Source of the DNA: Anaerolineae bacterium
GTDB lineage: Bacteria; Chloroflexota; Anaerolineae; 4572-78; J111
Assembly: GCA_023151115.1 (NCBI GenBank)
Contig: JAKLJP010000002.1
Location: 355,823-419,822 of the forward strand
DNA: 64,000 nucleotides
Direction of reading: 5' to 3'
Position 1 is the first letter of the stretch. Each line of letters starts with the position of its first letter. The notes under the pieces are model-generated. The model ran no database searches and was not told the origin of the DNA. It saw only the letters and a program-made list of their open reading frames with translations. Below are positions 1 to 7,584 of this stretch, in pieces. Both the position numbers and the translations under genes were made by a program.

Positions 1-47
1 ATGCTAAAATGAAGCTCTAATTGTTTGCTGGCGGAGAAGAAACAAGT

Positions 48-2783
48 ATGCACAACCTCATCGGCCAAACGATTGGCCAATATCGGATCATTGAACAAAT
101 TGGACGGGGCGGGATGGCCACTGTCTACAAAGCCTTTCAGCCCTCTATGGAACGCTACGTAGCTATCAAAGTATTGCCCGATCTATTGGCCCAGGATCCC
201 ACCTTCATTGAGCGTTTTCGTCAGGAGGCCAAAGCCATTGCCCAGCTTGAACACCCGTATATTCTGCCCGTTTATGACTATGGGGAGGACCATGGGTTGA
301 CGTATATGGTCATGCGCTACATGGATAGCGGCACTCTGACTGCCCGGCTCAGAAAACAGCCCGAATTAGCCGAAATAGTGCGTTTGTTGGTTCAGGTAGC
401 CGAGGCGTTGGACTACACTCACAGTCGGGGCATTGTTCACCGCGATATTAAACCGGCTAATGTGCTGATTGACTCACGCGGTGAGACGTTGTTGACCGAT
501 TTTGGCATTGCCAAGATGGTCGAGGGAACTCAGGGGTTAACCCAGGGGGCCATTGTAGGCACACCGGCTTATATGTCGCCAGAACAGGCCCAGGGGCAGC
601 CAGTGGATGGGCGGAGCGACATCTACTCGCTGGGCATTATCCTATACGAGGCTCTGGTCGGTCGCCCCCCCTTTGAAGCTGAAACTCCGGTGGCAGTGCT
701 GATGAAACACGTCAATGCCCCTTTGCCGCTGCCGCGCACAGTAAAACCGGAAATCAGTCAGGCTATGGAACAAGTGATTTTGAAGGCGCTGGCCAAGGTT
801 CCGGCAGATCGTTACCAGACCGCTAGTGAGTTGGCTCGCGCCATGCAGGCCGCTTTAACTTCAGCCGGACAGGGGTTGACTCAAGTTAGCCCCAAACCAA
901 CCACCGGCCCAAGGTTGACTCAAGTTAGCCCTGGGCCGGCAGCTACCTCGCCGGTAGCGCCGTCTCCGGTCACCATTCAGAATAGAAAAAATAGCCGATT
1001 GAGTGGCAAAGGATTGGGTTTGATAGTTTTACTTTGCCTGATATTAATTGCCGCCGGGGTAGGAATTTACTACTGGCTGCGCCCGGCCCCCTCGTTGGCA
1101 ACCTGGCAGTTTGTGATTGACGCTTCTTCGGGCATGAGCCAAACGATTAATGGTCAAGCTAAAATTGATATTGCCCGCGCCGCCCTGGATAAAGAACTGC
1201 GAATTTTGCCAAACAATGTTAACGCCGGGCTACGTATATTCGGCGGCGCGGAGTCGAACCTCGAACCTTGCCAGGATACCAAATTGCTGGTTCAACCGGT
1301 TTCCGGCCAAAGCGAACGGATCACCAGCGCCCTGGCCGGGGTCACGCCTCAAGGTCAGGCCCCACTCACCGAGGCGATTGTGCAGGCGATCAGTGACTTT
1401 GATTTGAGCCAGGACACTAAAAACAGCCTAATTATCATTACCGCCGGCTTAGATACCTGTGAGGCTGAGGCCGTAGACCAATTGCAAACCCTCTCCCGCC
1501 GTCTGGGCATTGAGGTAGACCTGCATCTCATTGGCCTGGGTGTGCAAGAAGAAACGGACCGGACGGAACTGGCGCAATTAGCTCAGGCCGCCGGTGGCGA
1601 TTATTATGATGCAAGTAATGAGGAAGAGGTGGGCCAGGTATTGCGCGACCAGATTTCTGTGGTACAGGGAACGCCGGTGGCTGCCCGCACCTCTACCCCC
1701 ACGCCTACTTCCCCACCTGCGGCAACGATAACACCTTTACCGGCTACCCCCATACCCCAGGCTTTCGACCTGGCCGAGCCAGTTAACCTGAGCAACAGCC
1801 CCGATAACTCATCCCAAATGGCTCAGATCAAGTTGGATGGGGCTGGTAACCTCCATCTATTTTGGGTAGACCAGGCTACTGGCGGCTCCGATTTTAACCT
1901 GCTGCACCGCTATCAGCCGCCGAATGGCAGTTGGTCAGACCCCAAAATTTTGAGCGCGGACTTCAAAAGCCTCATCCCCAGTTCACCCCGGCTGGCCCGT
2001 AATCCAGAGGGTCAGGTATGTCTCTTTTTCGCCGCAGTGGGACCGGCAGAAGTGACGCAAAAATTGTACTCTGGCTGCTTTCTAGGTGAAACTCAAACCG
2101 AAATTACGCTGGCCCAGGAGCAGTGGCGCGATGTAGAACCGGCTTTTACCCCTGATGGCGCCCCCGTGCTTCCTTACAACGTTCCCCCCGGAGCAATTTA
2201 CCTGGCCGAAACTGAGTTGTCGGCCGGCGGCAATAGCTTGGCTTATCAACCCACTTTTGCTGTTGATCAGGCCGGCAATTATCATATTGCCTGGGTTCGT
2301 CAAAGTGATCCGCAGCAGCTAGAGTATCGCTTTTCGGGTGACGGGGGGCAATCGTGGAGCGAAATTGAAAAACTTAGCCAGGATGGCCCCGCTACTCTGT
2401 CGCGTCCCCAGTTAGTTGCCGATAGCCAGGGTAACGTTCACCTGGCCTGGAATAGTTTTGGCGGGGTAAACTTTTATCGCCGTTGGACGCCTGCTGCTGG
2501 TTGGGGTGAAACCGTAAAATTTACTCAGGACCAGATGAGTGGTAGTAGTTGGTATACTTTGGATATTGGTCCCGATGACCTGCCTCAAATCGCCTGGCTA
2601 CAAAGTTCCCTTTATTACACCCGGCAGCAGCCCGATGGAAGATGGACTCAGCCGGTTGTATTACTTGAGCAGGTCGGGGAGAATTCACTCGGCGCGCGGA
2701 TGTTGGCTATAGATCCGTCAGGCAGCCCTCACTTTGTTTGGATAGGTTCAGATAAGGATGTTTACTATACCACTGTTGATTGA
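48..2783 (+). CDS. Transmembrane Ser/Thr kinase with vWA-like and Asp-box-like extracellular regions
   Basis: Predicted 911-residue PknB-type kinase. I chose ATG 48 over TTG 21 because a GGAG lies about ten bases upstream. Kinase domain at about residues 10-270: ATP-anchoring Lys41 (AIKVLP), HRD with catalytic Asp133 (VHRDIKPAN), DFG with Asp151, and activation-segment motif MSPEQA, so it should be active. A single membrane helix lies near 322-345. Outside the membrane follow a vWA-like fold starting FVIDASSGMS (close to a MIDAS but DASSG rather than DxSxS), a Thr/Pro linker near 545-580, and a long C-terminal part with Asp-box-like repeats (SGDGGQSWSE). Inferred role: sensing an extracellular ligand and signalling by phosphorylation. 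No sensor partner lies next to it. Confidence 0.88.
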   Translation: MHNLIGQTIGQYRIIEQIGRGGMATVYKAFQPSMERYVAIKVLPDLLAQDPTFIERFRQEAKAIAQLEHPYILPVYDYGEDHGLTYMVMRYMDSGTLTARLRKQPELAEIVRLLVQVAEALDYTHSRGIVHRDIKPANVLIDSRGETLLTDFGIAKMVEGTQGLTQGAIVGTPAYMSPEQAQGQPVDGRSDIYSLGIILYEALVGRPPFEAETPVAVLMKHVNAPLPLPRTVKPEISQAMEQVILKALAKVPADRYQTASELARAMQAALTSAGQGLTQVSPKPTTGPRLTQVSPGPAATSPVAPSPVTIQNRKNSRLSGKGLGLIVLLCLILIAAGVGIYYWLRPAPSLATWQFVIDASSGMSQTINGQAKIDIARAALDKELRILPNNVNAGLRIFGGAESNLEPCQDTKLLVQPVSGQSERITSALAGVTPQGQAPLTEAIVQAISDFDLSQDTKNSLIIITAGLDTCEAEAVDQLQTLSRRLGIEVDLHLIGLGVQEETDRTELAQLAQAAGGDYYDASNEEEVGQVLRDQISVVQGTPVAARTSTPTPTSPPAATITPLPATPIPQAFDLAEPVNLSNSPDNSSQMAQIKLDGAGNLHLFWVDQATGGSDFNLLHRYQPPNGSWSDPKILSADFKSLIPSSPRLARNPEGQVCLFFAAVGPAEVTQKLYSGCFLGETQTEITLAQEQWRDVEPAFTPDGAPVLPYNVPPGAIYLAETELSAGGNSLAYQPTFAVDQAGNYHIAWVRQSDPQQLEYRFSGDGGQSWSEIEKLSQDGPATLSRPQLVADSQGNVHLAWNSFGGVNFYRRWTPAAGWGETVKFTQDQMSGSSWYTLDIGPDDLPQIAWLQSSLYYTRQQPDGRWTQPVVLLEQVGENSLGARMLAIDPSGSPHFVWIGSDKDVYYTTVD

Positions 2784-2888
2784 TTGACAACTCAAGTCAT
2801 AGCCAAGCGTCAAGTTTTTTAACCAAAAAACCTGACATTTTGGTGGTAATTTGTTCCTCCATCTGCGTCCCAACCCAACTTTAAAGAA

Positions 2889-2918
2889 TTACCCAACTCT
2901 TCAAAGTTGTGCTATAAT
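2889..2918 (+). promoter_or_regulatory. Possible promoter upstream of the GAF histidine kinase
   Basis: TATAAT at 2913-2918 with a weak TTACCC at 2889-2894, spacer 18. It lies about 290 bases upstream of the next gene, and a MITE (3046-3159) lies between them. The rest of 2784-3207 holds only a weak hairpin (about 2808-2837) after the kinase gene and a CTCGGCG/CGCCGAG stem near 2970-2996. Confidence 0.3.
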
Positions 2919-3045
2919 TCGGAAACCAGCGTTTGCCGAACCATGCCCATTTAATAATTAAGTCAGGGGGGGGCCTCGGCGACAAACGCCCGCCGAGCAG
3001 CCAGCCTTTTTTAGCCAGGTAGGGAGCGAAACCTTTTGGCGAAGG

Positions 3046-3159
3046 GTAACTACTCAGGCATGTCATTTCGACCGAAGGGAGAAATCTTTGCGGCCGATGT
3101 AGCATGGTAAGGATTTCTCGGCCTACGGCCTCGAAATGACATGAGGGTTGCGCAGTTAC
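3046..3159. mobile_element. MITE family A, copy 1
   Basis: A 114-bp palindromic element running from GTAACTACTCA to GTTAC, with the inner inverted repeat ATGTCATTTCGA/TCGAAATGACAT and a second inner pair GAGAAATC/GGATTTCTC. It is flanked by GGCGAAGG and AGCGAAGG, a 7-of-8 match to a target-site duplication. Six further copies occur in this window. It has no coding capacity. Confidence 0.8.
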
Positions 3160-3207
3160 AGCGAAGGTTTTGTTTAGGCTGCCTGCTTCTGGAAAGTAAC
3201 CAAAGTT

Positions 3208-5079
3208 ATGGACATGATCAGAATACAGCAATTGAATAATGCGCCGGTTAATGCCCTGGAAAATGCTTCGCCAATGTCTCTCGAAGGGGGAGAGCGCGAC
3301 CCTTTAACTCGTTTAACCAAAGAGATCAAAGAAGTCTCAACCCTGTACAATATTGGCGTGGCCGTCGGTTCCAGTTTGGAGTTGAAAGAGGTCATCAGAA
3401 CGCTCTATAAAGAGAGCACTCGCTTAATTGACACCTCTAACTTTGCGATTGTCCTCTATGATGAAGTCAGCCAGACTTTAAACTTTAAATTAATGATTGA
3501 CCAGGGCAAAATGGTCAAGCCCATGTCGGTTAAATTGGCCGAAGACCGCGGCTTGACCGGGCGGGTTTTAACCTCGCAGTCGCCTTTGCTTGTTTCAGAT
3601 TTTCCCGCTGCTAACAACTCCAACAATGCTAATCAACGCATCCGTTCCTGGTTAGGGGTGCCAATTCTGAATCCTACCTTACCCCACGACAACGCCCAGG
3701 GGGTGATTGCCACCTGGAGCTATCAGCCGCATGCCTTCAGCGATCATGATCTGTGGCTGCTATCGGCCATTGCCACCCAGGCCGCCATTGCCGTGCGCAA
3801 TGCTCATTTGTTTGAGTCCAGCCAGCGCCGGGCGGCCGAGATGGCCCTCCTGAACGATGTTGCCCGCACGCTTTCTTCGACACTACAGCTTGACGAAGTT
3901 CTCACCCGGATTATGGAGCAGGTTGAGGGTCTGCTCAACGTCGAGGCCGGCTCGCTGTTATTGACCGATCCGGCCACCGGCGAACTGGTCTTTCAAATTG
4001 CGCTGGGCGATAAAGCTGATGAGATTAAACCCTTCCGCATCCCTAAAGGGGAAGGTATCGCCGGAGAAGTAGCCTTGACCGGCACACCCTTGATGATTGC
4101 CAATGCCGACCAGGATAAACGCCATTTCAAAAAGCTGGATCAAACCACCAATTTTTTGACCCGCAATATTTTATGCGTTCCCCTGGTTTTGTACGATCAA
4201 ATCATTGGGGTGTTGGAAGTTATCAACAAACGGGAAGGCAACTTTACCCAAACCGATTTGGAACTGCTCAGCTCGATTGCCTCTTACGCCGCTATCGCCA
4301 TTCAAAACGCCCGCCTGCACGAAAATGTGCTGGCCGAGCGTGATAAAGTGGTCGAGGCCGAAGAAGAGGCCCGCAAAAAATTGGCCCGTGATTTGCACGA
4401 CGGTCCCACCCAGCTTGTGGCAGGCATCAAAATGAGTCTCGATTTCTCCAGAAAGGCCCTGGAAAAAGACCCATCCTTACTGCCTAAAGAGCTAAATTAT
4501 ATGCTGGAGTTGGCCGACCGGGCCACCTACCAGATGCGCACCATGCTTTTCGAGCTGCGGCCCCTGGTGCTTGAAACCCAGGGGTTGGGCGCAGCCTTGC
4601 AAGTATTTATAGACCGGCGGCAGAAGGATATTACGGGTGAAACTCCCCGGTTGACCCTCAAAGTTGAAACCGACAACCCGAGCGGCGATATTTCGCGCCA
4701 GGATGGCAAAGTTGAAGCGGCAATTTTTGCCATTGTCCAGGAAACGGTGAACAACGCCATCAAACACGCCCAGGCCCAAAATATTGTGGTTCAGCTTACC
4801 GAAACTAACACTGCTATTTACACCGTCATCAGAGATGACGGTAAAGGCTTTGATGTCAACGAGGTGCTGAATAATTATGAGCAGCGTGGCAGCCTGGGCA
4901 TGATCAACCTTAAAGAACGAACCCAGTTGATTGGTGGTGAATTGAATATTCGCTCCGCGCCGGGGCAAGGCACTCGTATCACCATTCAAGTTCCCAAAGA
5001 ACAATCGGAACGGATGAAAAAACGCAACACCACCGGCACGCTGGCCCTCTCAAACAGGATTAAAGAAAAAACTAATTAA
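3208..5079 (+). CDS. Cytoplasmic GAF-domain sensor histidine kinase (HisKA_3/NarL type)
   Basis: 623 residues with no membrane segment. Two GAF domains lie at about residues 45-195 and 205-375, followed by a short coiled linker (EAEEEARKKLA). A HisKA_3 dimerisation domain carries the phospho-acceptor His397 in ARDLHDGPTQL, and the C-terminal HATPase domain shows the N box (ETVNNAIKHA) and G1 box (IRDDGKGFD). Kinases of this class signal to LuxR/NarL-type response regulators, but none is adjacent, so it is an orphan. The C-terminal tail after about 600 is basic and low in complexity. The stop codon lies at the edge of the AATTGTGAA hairpin that fills the gap to the next gene. Confidence 0.9.
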   Translation: MDMIRIQQLNNAPVNALENASPMSLEGGERDPLTRLTKEIKEVSTLYNIGVAVGSSLELKEVIRTLYKESTRLIDTSNFAIVLYDEVSQTLNFKLMIDQGKMVKPMSVKLAEDRGLTGRVLTSQSPLLVSDFPAANNSNNANQRIRSWLGVPILNPTLPHDNAQGVIATWSYQPHAFSDHDLWLLSAIATQAAIAVRNAHLFESSQRRAAEMALLNDVARTLSSTLQLDEVLTRIMEQVEGLLNVEAGSLLLTDPATGELVFQIALGDKADEIKPFRIPKGEGIAGEVALTGTPLMIANADQDKRHFKKLDQTTNFLTRNILCVPLVLYDQIIGVLEVINKREGNFTQTDLELLSSIASYAAIAIQNARLHENVLAERDKVVEAEEEARKKLARDLHDGPTQLVAGIKMSLDFSRKALEKDPSLLPKELNYMLELADRATYQMRTMLFELRPLVLETQGLGAALQVFIDRRQKDITGETPRLTLKVETDNPSGDISRQDGKVEAAIFAIVQETVNNAIKHAQAQNIVVQLTETNTAIYTVIRDDGKGFDVNEVLNNYEQRGSLGMINLKERTQLIGGELNIRSAPGQGTRITIQVPKEQSERMKKRNTTGTLALSNRIKEKTN

Positions 5080-5129
5080 TTGTGAATTGCCAATTGCCAA
5101 TTGCGAATTTTCATTAACCATTCACAATT
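5078..5129. repeat. Tandem-word hairpin (AATTG words)
   Basis: Arms AATTGTGAA (5078-5086) and TTCACAATT (5121-5129), with repeated CAATTGC words between. It starts on the stop codon of the histidine kinase and ends just before the next gene. A spurious N-terminal extension of that gene reads into it. Confidence 0.6.
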
Positions 5130-5145
5130 ATCAAGCTCTCTGCTT

Positions 5146-6609
5146 ATGTCAATTGCTCTGGATAAGTTACGCACCTGGGTAACCGCCGACAATCCCCGGA
5201 CAGCCATGTCTGGGGTTATTTTTGTGGCGCTGCTGGCCGGAATTTTGGTGGGGGCGCTGTTCGGCAGCCTGGGGCCGATTATAGCTATTGGCCTTATCGC
5301 GGCGCTGACGGTGGGCATCCTCATGCTGCGCAGCACCCAGGTGGGTTTGTTTGCCCTGGTAGCATTGATTTGTTTGCTGCCTTACGGCGCACTGCCTTTT
5401 ACCATCGGTTTTCGCCCCACGTTTTTGGACTTGGCGCTGGGCTCGCTGTTTGGAGTCTGGGCTTTACGTTTAATCACCGGCCAGCAGCGGACCTTTATCA
5501 GCTCGCCGCTGGGCATGCTCATTTTTATCTTTCAAGGTTGGGCGCTGTTTATCTTTATTTTTGGGCTGCGTTACGGGGGATTGAATGTCACTGTGGCCCG
5601 CAACTTCCTGGAAGTGCTGTTGTCGGTTAGCCTCTTTTTCCTGGTCATCAATCAGGTCAAAACAGTGGCGGCGCTCAACCAACTTTCACAGATCATCATT
5701 GTGGCGGGCGGAGCTGCGGCCGGGTTGGGCATTTTTTTCTATGTTATCCCCGAAAATTGGACGGTGCAGCTTTTATCGCTGCTGCGAGTCTTTCAATACC
5801 CCACCGAAGGCATATTGCGCTACATTGAAGACGACCCGGAACAGCCGATGCGGGCCATTTCTACCTCGATTGACCCCAACGCTTTGGGCGGCCTGTTGGT
5901 CTTTCTGACCATCATTACAGTGGCCCACCTGTTAGCCGCCCGGCCAATTATGCCGCGCCGCTATCTCTCGCTTATGAGCGGCTTGATGCTGGCCTGTCTC
6001 TATCTGACCTACTCGCGCGGCTCGTTGTTGGGTGTTGTCGCCGGGTTGGGGCTGATGAGTTTACTGCGCTATCGCAAGCTTATCTGGCTGATGCTGGTCG
6101 CAGCAATTTTAGTCGCCGTACTCCCTCAAACCCAGCTTTATGTCGAGCGATTTGTCGAAGGTATCCAGGGTGAAGATTTGGCAACGCAAATGCGTTTTGG
6201 CGAATATAAAGATGCCTTTGAGCTGATTAGTCGCTATCCGCTGACCGGGGTAGGTTTTTTTGGTACGCCTGATATTGATGTCTACGTGGGCGTCTCCAGT
6301 GTTTATCTGCTCCTGGCCCAACAGGTCGGCCTGATGGGGGCAGGGCTATACGTACTGGTGGGCGCGGCTTATATTGTGGTGATTCTGATAGCCCTCCATC
6401 GTTTACCCAAAGCCCATTCCATGGAAGCGCCGCTGCTGGGCTACGGTTTCGCTATCCTTGGCGCGATGGTCGGCGGGGTGTTTGACCACTTTTATTTTAA
6501 CTTAACCTTTATCCATATTGCCGCGCTCTATTGGCTGGTCATGGGGTTGGGCACGGCGGCAGTGTTGCTCAGCCGGGCTGAAGCAGTAGCCAGGGAACGC
6601 CAGCAGTAA
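5146..6609 (+). CDS. O-antigen ligase-like polytopic membrane protein
   Basis: 487 residues from ATG 5146. An alternative TTG at 5101 would only add residues encoded by the intergenic hairpin. About 10-12 hydrophobic segments run through the protein. A large loop before the last helices (about residues 330-390) is followed by RYPLTGVGFFGTP, the pattern of the Wzy_C/O-antigen-ligase and polymerase family. Members join lipid-linked glycans at the outer face of the membrane. The specific substrate cannot be read from the sequence. No glycan cluster surrounds it, although a GT39-like transferase lies 6 kb downstream. Confidence 0.75.
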   Translation: MSIALDKLRTWVTADNPRTAMSGVIFVALLAGILVGALFGSLGPIIAIGLIAALTVGILMLRSTQVGLFALVALICLLPYGALPFTIGFRPTFLDLALGSLFGVWALRLITGQQRTFISSPLGMLIFIFQGWALFIFIFGLRYGGLNVTVARNFLEVLLSVSLFFLVINQVKTVAALNQLSQIIIVAGGAAAGLGIFFYVIPENWTVQLLSLLRVFQYPTEGILRYIEDDPEQPMRAISTSIDPNALGGLLVFLTIITVAHLLAARPIMPRRYLSLMSGLMLACLYLTYSRGSLLGVVAGLGLMSLLRYRKLIWLMLVAAILVAVLPQTQLYVERFVEGIQGEDLATQMRFGEYKDAFELISRYPLTGVGFFGTPDIDVYVGVSSVYLLLAQQVGLMGAGLYVLVGAAYIVVILIALHRLPKAHSMEAPLLGYGFAILGAMVGGVFDHFYFNLTFIHIAALYWLVMGLGTAAVLLSRAEAVARERQQ

Positions 6610-6702
6610 GCCTGGTTGAATTGCGGGAGGCACTGTCACCCCAATCTCGGTCTGGTTCCCCAGAATTGCCATTTGTTCCATAATCGCCCATAATGACTGG
6701 CT

Positions 6703-7362
6703 ATGCTCTTACCGCGCTGGCTGCTCAAACTCGGTTTTCACCTGCTCTACTACCAGATGGCCTGGACCTACGACCTCGTAGCCTGGTCGGTTTCGTTTGG
6801 GCAGTGGGCCGCCTGGCGGCGGTTAGCCCTGCCTTTTTTGCAGCCCGGCCCTACCCTGGAATTAGCTTACGGTACCGGCGCGCTTTTTGCCGAGCTGACT
6901 GAGGCCGGCTACCAACCGGTTGGAGTTGACCTGTCACCCTATATGGCTCGCCTGGCCAGCCGGCGACTGCGCGGACGCGGACTGCCACTGCGGCTCAACC
7001 GGGCCAGGGCGCAAACGCTGCCCTTTCCCTCGAATTGCTTTGCCAATGTCGTCGCCACCTTTCCCACCGATTACATGCTGGCCCAGGATACGATAGCTGA
7101 AATTCAGCGAGTGCTGCGCCGCGCCGCCGAGTCGCAGCCGCCGGGCCGGTTGGTGGTGGTTTTTGAAGGGCAGTTGCGCGGCCCCTGGCCGTTGCGCTCC
7201 TTCATTGATTGGCTCTACGAGGTTACCGGCCAGCGCAACCTGCCCCCGGCCAAACCCTTGAGCCTGCTCAACCGCGGCGGGTTTGTGGCTCGCTGGGAAT
7301 GGGTCGAACGAGAAGGAGCAGTCGCGCGGCTACTCATTGCCGATAAGAATTGTGAATTGTAA
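6703..7362 (+). CDS. Class I SAM-dependent methyltransferase
   Basis: 219 residues. The SAM-binding motif I is seen as LELAYGTGALFAEL at about residues 49-62, with an acidic motif II (GVDLSPYM) and a motif IV-like stretch (ANVVATFPTDYM), matching the Methyltransf_11/25 fold. The N-terminal 45 residues are hydrophobic and aromatic, which may attach it to the membrane. The substrate is unknown. The last residues (NCEL) and the stop codon lie inside an AATTGTGAATT hairpin, so the original C-terminus may have been altered by that repeat. An overlapping frame from 6693 has no recognisable motif. Confidence 0.75.
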   Translation: MLLPRWLLKLGFHLLYYQMAWTYDLVAWSVSFGQWAAWRRLALPFLQPGPTLELAYGTGALFAELTEAGYQPVGVDLSPYMARLASRRLRGRGLPLRLNRARAQTLPFPSNCFANVVATFPTDYMLAQDTIAEIQRVLRRAAESQPPGRLVVVFEGQLRGPWPLRSFIDWLYEVTGQRNLPPAKPLSLLNRGGFVARWEWVEREGAVARLLIADKNCEL

Positions 7363-7439
7363 ATTGGCAATTGTGAATTGTAAATGAATCTAAACATCTC
7401 AATTAACAATTAATAATTCACTATTCATAATTCACAATT
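7348..7439. repeat. Tandem-word hairpin at the methyltransferase 3' end
   Basis: Perfect 11-base terminal arms AATTGTGAATT (7348-7358) and AATTCACAATT (7429-7439), with repeated AATTG words inside. It is the same word type as at 5078-5129 and contains the stop codon of the methyltransferase gene. Confidence 0.6.
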
Positions 7440-7461
7440 ATTCCCTTCGTATACTTAATGG

Positions 7462-7467
7462 TATAAT
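7462..7467 (+). promoter_or_regulatory. -10 box upstream of the ATPase-PD40 gene
   Basis: TATAAT in the context ATGGTATAATGGG, about 120 bases before the gene start. Only a weak -35 (TATTCC or TTATTC) is seen at the right distance. Confidence 0.4.
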
Positions 7468-7515
7468 GGGCGCTTGTGAGGGTAGCCGGTAACGTCCTCA
7501 AAAATTTTTCCACCG

Positions 7516-7568
7516 GCGTTGTGTTGCGCATTGGATAATGGGAACGGAAGACGCAACACGCAAGACGC
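7516..7568. repeat. Tandem-word hairpin (CGCAACAC words)
   Basis: GTGTTGCG (7521-7528) pairs with CGCAACAC (7552-7559), and GCGT with ACGC further out. It lies between the -10 box and the chosen start codon of the ATPase-PD40 gene, so it probably forms a leader hairpin. It also produces a false N-terminal extension. Confidence 0.5.
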
Positions 7569-7584
7569 ATACGGAGTTTTGATT

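Noticed and set aside
2784..3207. Minus-strand open frames over the intergenic region
   Set aside because: They are encoded by MITE and GC-rich hairpin sequence and have no ribosome site or domain.
5101..5145. N-terminal extension of the O-antigen-ligase-like protein from TTG 5101
   Set aside because: The extra residues are encoded by the intergenic hairpin, and ATG 5146 fits the membrane protein start better.
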